DNA of 39,614 nucleotides from Nitratireductor sp. (GTDB taxonomy: Bacteria; Pseudomonadota; Alphaproteobacteria; Rhizobiales; Rhizobiaceae), in the NCBI GenBank assembly GCA_020441855.1, contig JAGRLL010000032.1, positions 33,464 through 73,077 on the forward strand. Reading direction: 5' to 3'. The translations under genes and the position numbers were made by a program. Numbering within the stretch: the first letter of the stretch is position 1; the number at the start of each line of letters is the position of its first letter. Below the pieces are notes generated by a model. The model ran no database searches. It worked only from the letters and a program-made list of their open reading frames with translations, and had not been told where the DNA came from. Shown here in pieces: positions 8,518 through 17,455 of this stretch.

Positions 8518-8620
8518 CATCGCGCTGGTTCACGCAGCGCCCTGCCCAACCGTCTGCGCATCCAATCTTGCGCATTGAGGGGAGAAACCGAAACCAGTCA
8601 CTAGAGGGAGACAGCGAAGC

Positions 8621-9382
8621 ATGAAGGTCCTTGTGCCCATCAAACGCGTGATCGACTACAACGTAAAGGTCCGTGTCAAATCTGACGGATCGGGCGTCGA
8701 TCTTGCCAATGTGAAAATGTCGATGAACCCATTCGACGAGATCGCCGTCGAAGAGGCCGTCCGTCTGAAGGAAGCCGGAAAAGCCAACGAAGTTGTCGTC
8801 GTTTCGATCGGCGTCAAACAGGCGCAGGAAACCCTGCGCACAGCGCTTGCAATGGGAGCAGATCGCGCGATCCTGATCGTGACTACGGAAGACCCGCAAG
8901 ACGATATCGAGCCGCTAGCGATCGCCAAGCTGCTGAAGGCAGTCTGCGAAGAGGAGAAGCCCGCACTCGTGATTTGCGGCAAACAGGCCATTGACAACGA
9001 CATGAATGCAACCGGCCAGATGCTGTCTGCGATGCTCGGATGGGCGCAAGCCACCTTCGCATCGAAGGTCACGTTTGATGGCGACCGCGCGACCGTGACT
9101 CGCGAAGTCGATGGCGGCCTCCAAACGATCAAGGTGCGCATCCCGGCGGTCATCACCGTCGATCTTCGGCTGAACGAGCCGCGCTATGCCTCGCTTCCGA
9201 ACATCATGAAATCCAAAAAGAAGCCTTTGACGGAGAAGACACCGTCCGACTACGCCATCGACATCAGTCCACGACTGGAAGTGGTCAAAACCGTCGAGCC
9301 GGACGCACGCAAGGCGGGCGTCATTGTCAGCTCCGTCGGCGAACTCGTAGCGAAACTCAGACAGGCGGGAGCCATAGGATGA
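8621..9382 (+). CDS. etfB: Electron transfer flavoprotein beta subunit
   Basis: This 253-residue protein is EtfB (FixA). It has the [20 protein letters not shown]-terminus, the [15 protein letters not shown] nucleotide-binding segment, and the [16 protein letters not shown] recognition loop that contacts dehydrogenase partners. A good Shine-Dalgarno (AGGGAGA) lies about 9 bp before the ATG, after a 103-bp gap following the frameshifted acyltransferase. It forms a heterodimer with the next gene product. The ETF carries electrons from acyl-CoA dehydrogenases to ETF:quinone oxidoreductase. It could serve the acyl-CoA dehydrogenase of the 14-25 kb operon or a dehydrogenase upstream of the window. 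It may instead be a bifurcating type, but no diagnostic features for that were seen. Confidence 0.95.
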   Translation: MKVLVPIKRVIDYNVKVRVKSDGSGVDLANVKMSMNPFDEIAVEEAVRLKEAGKANEVVVVSIGVKQAQETLRTALAMGADRAILIVTTEDPQDDIEPLAIAKLLKAVCEEEKPALVICGKQAIDNDMNATGQMLSAMLGWAQATFASKVTFDGDRATVTREVDGGLQTIKVRIPAVITVDLRLNEPRYASLPNIMKSKKKPLTEKTPSDYAIDISPRLEVVKTVEPDARKAGVIVSSVGELVAKLRQAGAIG

Positions 9383-10305
9383 ACGTTCTTCTTCTGAGTG
9401 AAATCAACAATGGGGAATTATCGCTCGATGCCACCGCCAGGGCAGTAACAGCGGTAAAAGGGATTGGAGAGATAACGGTGCTTTGCGCAGGCACCACGGT
9501 CTCGGTGGCGGCTGAAGCCGCTGCGCGGATCGAGGGCGTGTCGAAGGTTCTGGTCGCAGAAGATACCGCGTTTGGTCACAGGCTTGCCGAACCAACCGCA
9601 GCCCTGATCGTTTCACTGGCACAGGATTACAGTCACATTGTCGCCCCCGCGACCGCCGACGCAAAAAACATCCTGCCCCGGATTGCAGCTCTCCTCGACG
9701 TCATGGTCATCTCCGACGTTTCTCGCGTGGTGGATGCGGACACGTTCGAACGACCGATCTATGCCGGCAATGCGATACAGACGGTCAGGTCCACGGACGC
9801 AATCAAGCTCGCCTCGATTCGAACATCCACACTGAACGCGGCGAGCCTGGGCGGCGCGGCGCCGATCGAGACCATCAATGGATTCGATGATCCGAGCCTC
9901 TCAGAATGGGTTGAAGACAAAATTGCTGAAAGCGACCGTCCCGATCTGACGAGTGCCAGCGTCATCGTGTCCGGCGGCCGCGGAGTCGGTTCCGAAGCAG
10001 ACTTTGCCATGATCGGACGTCTCGCCGACAAGCTTGGCGCGGCGGTCGGTGCTTCGCGTGCTGCCGTCGATGCCGGTTTTGCGCCGAACGACTGGCAAGT
10101 TGGCCAGACAGGAAAGGTGGTTGCCCCGGATCTCTACATCGCAATCGGAATTTCGGGCGCGATCCAGCACCTCGCCGGGATGAAGGATTCCAGGATCATC
10201 GTCGCCATCAACAAGGATGAGGAAGCGCCGATCTTCCAGATCGCGGATTTCGGTCTGGTGGCCGACCTTTTTGAGACCGTGCCAGAACTTACTGATGCCC
10301 TCTAA
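9379..10305 (+). CDS. etfA: Electron transfer flavoprotein alpha subunit
   Basis: This 308-residue protein is EtfA (FixB). The C-terminal FAD-binding domain is intact: [56 protein letters not shown] and [21 protein letters not shown]. The start overlaps the etfB stop as ATGA. It binds FAD and forms the electron-carrying heterodimer with EtfB. It is the last gene of the plus-strand cluster. The 181 bp that follow to the IS end are AT-rich and hold only a weak hairpin (CTGGC/GCCAG around 10378-10403), so transcription end is unclear. Confidence 0.95.
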   Translation: MNVLLLSEINNGELSLDATARAVTAVKGIGEITVLCAGTTVSVAAEAAARIEGVSKVLVAEDTAFGHRLAEPTAALIVSLAQDYSHIVAPATADAKNILPRIAALLDVMVISDVSRVVDADTFERPIYAGNAIQTVRSTDAIKLASIRTSTLNAASLGGAAPIETINGFDDPSLSEWVEDKIAESDRPDLTSASVIVSGGRGVGSEADFAMIGRLADKLGAAVGASRAAVDAGFAPNDWQVGQTGKVVAPDLYIAIGISGAIQHLAGMKDSRIIVAINKDEEAPIFQIADFGLVADLFETVPELTDAL

Positions 10306-10560
10306 GCGACAATTTGGAAAACGCACACGCTAAAACGGCCATTAGCTACCAATCAGGTGCCGCGCTCAATCACATGACTGGCCAACGGCTTTTAGCCAGA
10401 TTGTTTAGCGCCACAACACGCTAGTTGAATTGCTATTCCGCACAATTGATTGCGTTCCAAATCAACAATTTCGCGCTGGACTTCCTTGTCCGTCGTCAGA
10501 GTTTTCCGGAGCGCTTGAGTGTTTTCCTAACGGAGGTTCTGGCTCGGTTTTCGTTTCAGT

Positions 10561-11541
10561 TTAGGCTGCAGCGATCTGATGCTGCAATCGGCGTTTGCTG
10601 ATTGTTTGTCTCTTGATCTCCTCTCTCAGTTTCAGGATTTTGGTTCCACGACCGTGATAGACATCAGCCGGGGTCAGATTGCCGAGGCTCTCGTGGTAGC
10701 GACGGTGATTGTAGTAATCGACGAAGGCGCCAATTTGCGCTTCGAGGGCGCCCGGCAGGAAGTAGTTTTCCAACAGGATGCGGTTCTTCAAAGTCTGATG
10801 CTATCGCTCGATCTTGCCCTGGGTCTGCGGATGATGTGGGGCGCCCCGAACATGGTCCATACCGTTTCCATCGAGATAATCCGCCAGATCGGCGGCCACA
10901 TATGACGAACCGTTATCGCTGAGAAGACGGGGCTTTTGAACGACCGTGGCGCTGTTGCATCCCGATGCCTCAAGCGCCAGTTCCAGCGTGTCGGTGACGT
11001 CGCCGGCCTTCATCGTGGTGCATAGCTTCCAGGCGATGATGTAACGACTGTAATCGTCGAGGATCGTGCTGAGATAGAACCAGCCCCAGCCGATAACCTT
11101 GAGATAGGTGAAGTCGGTTTGCCACAGCTCGTTCGGACGGCAGGTCTTGTCCCTGAACTCGTCTGCAGCCTTGATCACCACATGCGCAGGCGCCGTGATT
11201 AGGTCTTCGGCCTTGAGGATGCGGTAAGCTGAGGATTCCGATACAAAATACCGCTTCTCATCGGTGTATTTGACCGCCAGTTCGCGAGGCGTCAGATCCT
11301 CGTATTCCAGGGCAAACTCGACGAAGTCCTCCCGGATCTCGTCAGGAATGCGGTTCCACACCGAGCCTGGCCGTGGCACTCGATCGGCCAGGGCATCGAA
11401 CCCGCCATCAAACCAGCGCGCATACCAGTCGTAATATGTGCTGGCGGGAATGCCGAGCATCGCCAGCGTGCGCTTGACGGGAAGATGGGAAGCTTCCACC
11501 GTCCGGATGATCTCGAGCTTCTCGGAGGCAGGATATCTCAT
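10561..11541 (-). pseudogene. IS3-family transposase orfB with internal amber stop
   Basis: Read on the minus strand from the ATG at 11541 (overlapping the orfA stop as ATGA), this is an IS3 orfB with an rve integrase core. The catalytic triad is visible as WQTDFTYL, LLSDNGSSY and the glutamate in QGKIER. The next codon is TAG (10803-10801) where the family has tryptophan (ERWHQTLKNR), and the same frame then continues for 79 normal residues (HQTLKNRILLENYFLPG ... YYNHRRYHESL) to 10561. One TGG-to-TAG change explains it. The truncated protein keeps the acidic triad but lacks the C-terminal helix region, so it is probably inactive without suppression. Confidence 0.88.
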
Positions 11542-11912
11542 TCCTCGGCCTCCCCATCTGTGAAGCTGCTTTTTTTGAGCAGCCGGTTCTCCAGCATCAG
11601 CTCGGCAACTACCTCCTTCAGGGCTGCCGCCTCGGATCGCAGTTCCTTGACCTCCGATGCCGTCGCCTGACGAGCCGTGTCGCCCGCAAGTCGGCTTTTG
11701 CCTGCTTCCAGGAATTCCTTCGACCAGTTGTAATACAGGCTCTCGGCGATCCCCTCGCGCCGGCAAAGTGCAGCAATGCTCTCCTCGCCGCGAAGGCCGG
11801 CGAGCACGATCCTGATCTTCTCTTCACTCGAATAGTGCTTGCGCGTCTTGCGCCTGATGCCTTTGACCAGCCTGTCAGCGGCATCCTTCGATGTTCCCGG
11901 TTTCCGCTTCAT
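11538..11912 (-). CDS. IS3-family transposase orfA (helix-turn-helix subunit)
   Basis: This 124-residue protein has the usual IS3 orfA structure: a basic N-terminus (MKRKPGTSKD), the HTH_Tnp region HYSSEEKIRIVLAGLRGEES followed by ALCRREGIAESLYYNWSKEF, and a C-terminal leucine-zipper-like coiled coil (VKELRSEAAALKEVVAEL, MLENRLLKKS). It binds the terminal repeats and regulates transposition, alone or fused to orfB. Its 3' end contains a run of seven A residues followed by G (minus strand, 11576-11570), a classic slippery site that could give an OrfAB fusion by -1 frameshift. It appears intact. Confidence 0.9.
   Translation of the reverse strand: MKRKPGTSKDAADRLVKGIRRKTRKHYSSEEKIRIVLAGLRGEESIAALCRREGIAESLYYNWSKEFLEAGKSRLAGDTARQATASEVKELRSEAAALKEVVAELMLENRLLKKSSFTDGEAEE
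11569..11576 (-). other. Probable -1 programmed frameshift site (A6G type)
   Basis: On the minus strand CTC AAA AAA AGC lies near the end of orfA. The orfB frame upstream of its ATG is open here and reads CAA AAA AAG, so a -1 slip would join orfA to orfB, as in many IS3 elements. Because orfB has an amber codon, the fusion would also be truncated. Confidence 0.6.
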
Positions 11913-12009
11913 CTGCGCTCCTTAAAAGCTTCGATGAACCAGAACACTCCATTCCGTAAACCCTCAAATCTGTCCGGTAGGTGCTGACGTCAGACATTGC
12001 GACAAACTC

Positions 12010-13434
12010 TTAGTCGCCTTTATTTCTTACGCCACATTGGTCGAGATAGCGGTCCGCCAGTTCTGGAAGCTGTCGAAGGGCTCGTGCAATCGTCTCGAAT
12101 TCCTCGTTCGTCGAAAGATAGCTCAGGTTGAAGCGAACAAATCCGGGCTTTTCGGAGAGGTCCCCAGACAGGATCTTGTCGCGCAGAAACGCCGAACGCT
12201 CCTCGCCGATGTCCAGCAGATGGTGTCCATAGGGACCCGCGCAGGCGCAACCGCCGCGCATCTGGATGCCGAACATGTCGCTCAGCAGCATCGTCGCATA
12301 TTGCGGATCGATCGGCCCGTTCGGTCCATCCTCTATGAGGAACGAAAAGATCGGCAGTCGCGGGCAATCCGTCCTGCCCAGCACATGAATGCGGTCCATG
12401 CCCTGAAGCTCGGCGAGCATTCTGCGCGAAAGATCGGCGTCGATCGCATCGATCCTTGCCTGACCTACGACATCCTTGACGATCATCGCCAGCGCGGCGC
12501 GGATGTCGCCGATGGCATTGGGCGTGCCCGCTTCCTCGCGTTCGGCGATATCGAGCAAATAATCGTGGAATGAGGAAGACACGAACCGGACCGTTCCGCC
12601 GCCGGGAAAGGTAGGGATGTTTGTCGCGACTGCATCCTTGCGGACAATCATGACGCCTGAAGCGGCAGGCCCACCAACGAATTTGTGCGGAGAAAAGGCG
12701 ATGGCATCGATCGCCGCCTCAGCGGCCGGGTTCATGGCGATCGGCAGATACGGTCCACCGCCAGCATAATCCCAGACCGCAAGCGCGCCGGCCGCCTTGA
12801 GCATCCTGGTGACTGCGATAACGTCGGTGGTGATACCGGAGACATTGGATGCAGCTGAGAACGCGCCGATGACGAGGCCTTGCGCAGCCCCCAAGGCGTC
12901 GGCAAGGGCGGCAAGATCGGGGCCGCCCTCGCATGCTTCGGGAATCTCGAAGACTTCTGCGCCGCTTTCGCGCCACGGCAGGATATTCGAATGATGCTCG
13001 TAGGGTCCGATCAGCACGGTCGCGCCGCGTCCGTTCTCCATCGCCTGCCTGACACCGAGAAGATGCACCAGCCGGTTCAGTCCGGCGGTCGCGCCCGATC
13101 CGGCGAAAACCACTTCATGGCTCTCATCGGCGCCGCACAGGCTGGCGATCCGGGCGCGTGCCTCGCGTCTCAGGCCGGTGACGAACGCGCCGCAATAGGA
13201 GGCTTCCGTGTGGCTGTTGGCGTAGTAGGGCAGGACTTCGCCCAGCACGAAATCCTCGATCTGTCGCAACGCCCTGCCGGAGGCGACGTAGTCGGCGTAA
13301 AGCAGGGGCTTCGGACCGAAGGGGCCATCGACAATCGCGTTCTTGCCGATAATTCCGGCGCGAATGCCCGGCATGGGATCGTCCGCTTCGATCCCGCGGC
13401 GAAACGCGTCAAAAAGGCGGCCCGGCTGGTTCAT
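12010..13434 (-). CDS. Class-V aminotransferase-fold PLP enzyme (cysteine desulfurase-like)
   Basis: This 474-residue class-V aminotransferase-fold protein starts at the ATG at 13434, supported by GGAGATTGGGGA upstream; a TTG 15 bases earlier lies in the Shine-Dalgarno region and is rejected. The PLP lysine is in FSPHKFVGGPAASGVMIVRK. Other family signs are YYANSHTEASYCG, FAGSGATAGLNRL, IGPYEHHSNILPWRESG and the RGGCACAGPYGHHLL segment near residue 400. It belongs to the SufS/Csd-like superfamily, but members of this subgroup are usually of unknown substrate and may be lyases or aminotransferases. The gene is divergent from an Lrp/AsnC regulator, which often controls its neighbour, so an amino acid substrate is plausible. 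Confidence 0.88.
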   Translation of the reverse strand: MNQPGRLFDAFRRGIEADDPMPGIRAGIIGKNAIVDGPFGPKPLLYADYVASGRALRQIEDFVLGEVLPYYANSHTEASYCGAFVTGLRREARARIASLCGADESHEVVFAGSGATAGLNRLVHLLGVRQAMENGRGATVLIGPYEHHSNILPWRESGAEVFEIPEACEGGPDLAALADALGAAQGLVIGAFSAASNVSGITTDVIAVTRMLKAAGALAVWDYAGGGPYLPIAMNPAAEAAIDAIAFSPHKFVGGPAASGVMIVRKDAVATNIPTFPGGGTVRFVSSSFHDYLLDIAEREEAGTPNAIGDIRAALAMIVKDVVGQARIDAIDADLSRRMLAELQGMDRIHVLGRTDCPRLPIFSFLIEDGPNGPIDPQYATMLLSDMFGIQMRGGCACAGPYGHHLLDIGEERSAFLRDKILSGDLSEKPGFVRFNLSYLSTNEEFETIARALRQLPELADRYLDQCGVRNKGD

Positions 13435-13480
13435 TTCCCCAATCTCCAATAGATTGGTTGATTTGATCGAACGAACCGGG

Positions 13481-13519
13481 AAATATCAGTTGAAAAACAT
13501 GCGATATTCGCGATATTTT
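13481..13519. promoter_or_regulatory. Divergent promoter/operator region of the AsnC regulator
   Basis: TTGAAA (13490-13495) and TATTTT (13514-13519) with an 18-bp spacer form a possible plus-strand promoter. The start would fall about 2 bases before the regulator ATG at 13528, and no Shine-Dalgarno is seen, so the mRNA may be leaderless. Repeats CGATATT (13502-13508 and 13511-13517) and the inverted AAATATC (13481-13487) are candidate half-sites for the Lrp/AsnC protein. Confidence 0.45.
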
Positions 13520-13527
13520 TCGTTCAC

Positions 13528-14010
13528 ATGACAACGAAAAAATACAAGCTCGATGAAATTGACAACCGGTTGGTCGCTGTTCTTCAGGAGGATGCCGGCC
13601 TGTCGCAAAGAGCTTTGGGCGAACGCATCGGACTGTCGCAGAACGCGATCTGGCGTCGCATGCAGAATCTCGCCGAAGCCGGAATATTGGGAGGCATCGG
13701 CGCGCGCATCGACCCGGCGGCGTTGGGGCTGGACCTGACGGTTTTCGTGCTCGTGCGCACCCGCCAGCACGACGCGAAATGGTCTGCCAGGCTCAAGCAC
13801 CGCGCCGAATCCATACCGGAAATTGTCGAGATGCATCGCGTCGGCGGTGAGTGGGATTACCTGCTGAAGGTCGTGACGACCGGCATGGCCGGCTACGACC
13901 GTGTGTACCAGGCATTGACCAGCGATCTCGGATTCGAGGCGGTGACCGGCATCTTCTCCATGGAAACCATGCTGGCCAACCGGCCGCTGCGCGCACCGCA
14001 CAGGGATTAG
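13528..14010 (+). CDS. Lrp/AsnC family transcriptional regulator
   Basis: This 160-residue regulator has an N-terminal winged helix-turn-helix (LDEIDNRLVAVLQEDAG, LSQRALGERIGLSQNAIWRR, MQNLAEAGILGGIGARID) and a C-terminal RAM/AsnC ligand domain (VFVLVRTRQHDAKW, PEIVEMHRVGGEWDYLLKV, YDRVYQALTSDLGFEAV). Members form octamers and respond to amino acids. It is transcribed away from the class-V PLP enzyme and converges with the gamma-glutamyltransferase gene 28 bp away. AT-rich repeats in the 93-bp divergent gap probably serve autoregulation and control of the PLP gene. The ATG at 13528 lacks a ribosome binding site. Confidence 0.93.
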   Translation: MTTKKYKLDEIDNRLVAVLQEDAGLSQRALGERIGLSQNAIWRRMQNLAEAGILGGIGARIDPAALGLDLTVFVLVRTRQHDAKWSARLKHRAESIPEIVEMHRVGGEWDYLLKVVTTGMAGYDRVYQALTSDLGFEAVTGIFSMETMLANRPLRAPHRD

Positions 14011-14038
14011 CGGCGCCTGCGTGACCTTGAGCGGGCAT

Positions 14039-15652
14039 TCATACTTCGAGCGCCATGCCGTCCAGTCCCGGATCGGCGCCACCGCAGAGCCTGCCGTTCC
14101 GCCGCGAAATCCCGTGTACGCCCGCGATGGTATACGAAGATGCTGACCGAGTGACTGCGTAGCCTTCCTTGATCAGCGGCTCCATCGTGTAGTTCGGAAT
14201 GCGGTTGGCGATGTCGATAGCATCCGAGGTCGCCGAAAACCTTGGCGCCGACACCGCCTCGGACATGGTCATGTCGAAATCCAGGACGTTGAGGATCGCC
14301 TGCATTACGCCCATGGAAATCTGAGTGCCGCCAGGCGCGCCAATAACGATGCAGGGTTCGCCATTGTCGAACACGATGGTGGGACACATGGCGGAAAACC
14401 GGCTCTTGCCCGGTGCGATCGATCCGGGGTTTCCGGGGCGGGGATCGAAGACCCCCATGCATCCGTTGAGCATGAAACCGAGACCCGGAACGATCACTCC
14501 GGACGGCATGCCGTTCGAGTGGGTCATCGACACGCACATGCCATCGCCGTCCACCACGCACACCTGAGTCGTATCCCTCGCCTCGGGGCGCGTCAGCCGG
14601 GGCACGGTGATCCTGCGCCCTTCGCGTATCCCGTTCGCAATTGCGGCGGCATAGTTCTTGTCCGTCAGAAACTCCGGAATCTCGACGAACAAGGGATCGG
14701 CGATGAACTTGTCCTTGTCGACGGTCGCCGCCTTCATGGCTTCGCACAGAATGCGGATATATTGCGTGGTGTTATGCCCCAACGATGCGAGATCGAAATT
14801 CTCCAGGATGTTGAGCATCTCGATCAATTGCAGCCCTCCGCCCGGAGGGTTGCTGGTGAAGATGTCGTACCCCCGGTAGCTGCCCCTTGCCGGGTCGGAA
14901 TGCACGGTGCGATAAGCGCGCAGATCCTCGATCGACAGCAATCCGCCATTGGTCTGGATGTCCGCCGTCATTTCCTCGGCGATTTCGCCTGAATAGAAGA
15001 TCGCCGCCCCGTGCCGTGCAATCCGTTCGAGCGTGTTGGCGAGATCGGGATTTTCGACCCGGTCGCCGATCTTTTTCAGGCCGCCATCGGGACGAAAGTA
15101 GATGCTGCGTCCGGTTTCGGAAAACGCCAGCCGTTCGATATTGTCGACCTGCCCCTCCTCGGCACCGTGCGTCCACCATCGCTGAACATGGGGGCGAACC
15201 CGAAATCCCTGTCGCGCCTGCTCGATTGCCGGAGCGCAGATATCCTTCCAGTCCCATGTTCCGAATTGTTCGGCCGCCTCGTAATAGGCAAGTAGCGAAC
15301 CAGGCGTCGCGATCGACTGGTAGCCGATGTCGTTGACCCGCCCTTTCAGGATGAAGCCGAAACCGATGCGGACCTCGCCTTCGAGCAGCTCCGCCCACAT
15401 GTCCTCGCGCGCGGCAAGAGGGGTGCGACCATGAAAGTCTATGGTTCGATGAAGGTTTCGATAGGGATCGTATATCTGGCAGGTACCAAAGCCGGCGATC
15501 CCGCACATCTGCGGATCGACCACGCCCTGGACAAGTGCTGCGGCCATCGCGGCATCGACCGCGTTGCCGCCGCGCATGAGAACGCACGCGCCTGCCTCCG
15601 TCGCTTCGGGTTGAGCCGTCACAATCATCGATTTCCGGCGTATCATCGGCAT
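14039..15652 (-). CDS. ggt: Gamma-glutamyltransferase family protein
   Basis: This 537-residue Ntn-hydrolase of the gamma-glutamyltranspeptidase family has the N-terminal VTAQPEATEAGACVLMRGGN and AVDAAMAAALVQGVVDPQM segments. Its probable autocatalytic cleavage site and threonine nucleophile are in EARDTTQVCVVDGDG (about residues 355-370), followed by SMTHSNG. A PGKSRFSAMCPTIVFDNGEP segment and GAPGGTQISMGVMQAI near the C-terminus match the small subunit. No clear signal peptide is present, so it may be cytoplasmic, unlike the periplasmic Ggt of enterobacteria. It is the last gene of the thiolase/ABC transporter operon, 6 bp after the acyl-CoA dehydrogenase. It would hydrolyse or transfer gamma-glutamyl or similar amides, perhaps from an imported conjugate. 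Confidence 0.9.
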   Translation of the reverse strand: MPMIRRKSMIVTAQPEATEAGACVLMRGGNAVDAAMAAALVQGVVDPQMCGIAGFGTCQIYDPYRNLHRTIDFHGRTPLAAREDMWAELLEGEVRIGFGFILKGRVNDIGYQSIATPGSLLAYYEAAEQFGTWDWKDICAPAIEQARQGFRVRPHVQRWWTHGAEEGQVDNIERLAFSETGRSIYFRPDGGLKKIGDRVENPDLANTLERIARHGAAIFYSGEIAEEMTADIQTNGGLLSIEDLRAYRTVHSDPARGSYRGYDIFTSNPPGGGLQLIEMLNILENFDLASLGHNTTQYIRILCEAMKAATVDKDKFIADPLFVEIPEFLTDKNYAAAIANGIREGRRITVPRLTRPEARDTTQVCVVDGDGMCVSMTHSNGMPSGVIVPGLGFMLNGCMGVFDPRPGNPGSIAPGKSRFSAMCPTIVFDNGEPCIVIGAPGGTQISMGVMQAILNVLDFDMTMSEAVSAPRFSATSDAIDIANRIPNYTMEPLIKEGYAVTRSASSYTIAGVHGISRRNGRLCGGADPGLDGMALEV

Positions 15653-15658
15653 GTCTCT

Positions 15659-17443
15659 CTACAGCTCCGAACCTTCCGCGCTTTTCCCTGGCTGGCACGG
15701 CACCGCGAAGCTGACGCCGAGCCCCGCCATGATCCTGGCCGCGGGAGCCTCCGCGCCGGGTAAAACCTGGCAGATGAAGAACCGGCAGGTCGCCAGCTTG
15801 TCTGCATGGAAGGCGCTGCCTTCATCCTGATGCGCCCGAGCCGTGCGCCCCATCGCCGCCCATGCGGTTCCCATCGCCAGGAAACCAAGAAGCCTGAGGT
15901 AATCGCCGGCCACCATTGCCACTTGGTCCGGCTCCGCTTTCAGAATGCCATCCGAACAGGCGCGGGCGAGATCGAGCACCCGTGCGAGCGGACCAAGCCA
16001 CTCGTCTGAATTCGATGTCTCGAGTTCGTTCGCTGCCTCTGCGAGAAAAGCTGCGAGCGCCCGTCCCTCGTCCATCCGGATCTTGCGCATCGCGAGATCG
16101 AGACCCTGTATGCCATTGGCGCCTTCGTAGAGCATGCCGAGGCGGGCATCGCGAACGTACTGCTCCACCATGTTGCCGACGATGTAGCCGTGTCCGCCCA
16201 GCACCTGCTGGGCCATGACGGCGCAATTGAAGCCGGCTTCGGTGAGGAACGCCTTGATCACCGGTGTCATGATCGCGAGTAATCGTTCGGCTCTTTTGCG
16301 ATCGCCGGCCTCGCTATGATGCGCCGCCGTGTCCAGCAGGACGGCAGCACGGTAGCAAAGGGCCCTGCCCCCTTCGACAAAGCTTCGGATTTCGGCGAGC
16401 GTGCGCTTCACATCGGGGTGCGAAATGATCGCGACAGTCCCACTGTCCCCGTTTGGGCTGTTCGGACCGAGCGGGCGTCCCTGCCTGCGCTCGCGTGCAT
16501 AGGACAATGCGGTCTGGTAGGCCGCCTCGCTGACTGCACAGCCCTGCAGGCCGGAGCCGATGCGGGTCTTGTTCAGCATGGCGAACAAGCAGCCCATGGC
16601 CCCATGAACCGGCCCCAGCAGGAAACCTCTCGCATCCTCGAAGCGCAGCGCGCAGGTGGGGCTGGCGTGGTTCCCCATCTTTGTCTCTATTCCCGTTGTA
16701 TGCACCGGATTCCTGACGCCGATTTCGTCTCCGGCTTGCGGCAGGAACTTGGGAACGATGAAGAGGCTCAGCCCTTTCGATCCGGCGGGCGCATCCGGCG
16801 TCCGCGCCAGCACCAGATGCACGATGTTATCGGTCAGGTCGTGATCGCCGCCGGATATGAATATCTTGTCGCCCCGGATCAGATAGCTGCCATCCTGCGC
16901 CGGGACTGCGAGGGTTCGCACGAGTGAAAGGTCGGATCCCGCTTGCGCCTCGGTCATGCAGATCGTGCCGGTACATTCGCAGCTCAGCAGTTTCGGCAGG
17001 TACTGGCGCTGAAGCTCTTCATCACCATAAGCGGCGATCATGTCGGCCACCCCTCGGGTGAGCCCCGGAAACATGCCGAACGCCATGGAGGCCGAGGCGA
17101 TCATCTCGTTGAACGCCATTCCCAAGGCGCGGGGCATGGCCTGTCCGCCCAGTTTGGCTGGCACAGTCAGCAGCGGCCATCCGAGTGCCCGCAGGCGGCC
17201 GAAGGCCTGCCTGAACCCCGGAGGCGTCGTGACCTCGCCATCATGGAACCGGCAACCCTCGCGATCACCGGTGGCGTTCAGCGGAGCGATCTCCTCCTCG
17301 ACAAAACGCGCCGCTTCAGCAAGAACGCTCCCGATCGTTTCCGCATCTGCCACGTAACCGCCAGGACCCGTCCTATCGGGGATACGCAGGTGTTCGCATA
17401 GCAGGAACGCCATGTCTTCCAGCGGTGCGGCGTAACTTTTCAT
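15659..17443 (-). CDS. Acyl-CoA dehydrogenase (long, DmdC-like form)
   Basis: This 594-residue enzyme is the long form of acyl-CoA dehydrogenase typified by 3-methylmercaptopropionyl-CoA dehydrogenase-like proteins. It has an N-terminal helical region with a YAAPLEDMAFLL start, CTGTICMTEAQAGSDLS (FAD/substrate motif), GDKIFISGGDHDLT, RIGSGLQGCAVSEAAYQ, QVLGGHGYIVGNMVEQYVRD and RLGMLYEGANGIQGLDLAM, whose glutamate is the probable catalytic base. A C-terminal helical extension of about 130 residues is usual for this form. It would introduce an alpha-beta double bond in an acyl-CoA and pass electrons to ETF. It lies between a hotdog thioesterase and the gamma-glutamyltransferase. The substrate is unknown, and this form often accepts bulky or unusual chains. 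Confidence 0.93.
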   Translation of the reverse strand: MKSYAAPLEDMAFLLCEHLRIPDRTGPGGYVADAETIGSVLAEAARFVEEEIAPLNATGDREGCRFHDGEVTTPPGFRQAFGRLRALGWPLLTVPAKLGGQAMPRALGMAFNEMIASASMAFGMFPGLTRGVADMIAAYGDEELQRQYLPKLLSCECTGTICMTEAQAGSDLSLVRTLAVPAQDGSYLIRGDKIFISGGDHDLTDNIVHLVLARTPDAPAGSKGLSLFIVPKFLPQAGDEIGVRNPVHTTGIETKMGNHASPTCALRFEDARGFLLGPVHGAMGCLFAMLNKTRIGSGLQGCAVSEAAYQTALSYARERRQGRPLGPNSPNGDSGTVAIISHPDVKRTLAEIRSFVEGGRALCYRAAVLLDTAAHHSEAGDRKRAERLLAIMTPVIKAFLTEAGFNCAVMAQQVLGGHGYIVGNMVEQYVRDARLGMLYEGANGIQGLDLAMRKIRMDEGRALAAFLAEAANELETSNSDEWLGPLARVLDLARACSDGILKAEPDQVAMVAGDYLRLLGFLAMGTAWAAMGRTARAHQDEGSAFHADKLATCRFFICQVLPGAEAPAARIMAGLGVSFAVPCQPGKSAEGSEL

Positions 17444-17455
17444 TCGCCGGTTCCG

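Larger units (their letters stand above)
10487..11996 (-). mobile_element. IS3-family insertion sequence, about 1.5 kb
   Basis: The element carries orfA and orfB of an IS3-family transposase on the minus strand. Imperfect terminal inverted repeats are visible: TGTCCGTCGTCAG at 10487 and, on the other strand from 11996, TGTCTGACGTCAG, with further matches (CCGGA) inside. The ends give the usual TG...CA. The bases just outside (CCT on the left, TTG on the right) do not form a direct repeat, so one side may have been rearranged or the insertion is old. It sits 14 bp past the stop of the aminotransferase gene and 181 bp past etfA, so no gene is visibly interrupted. Confidence 0.85.
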
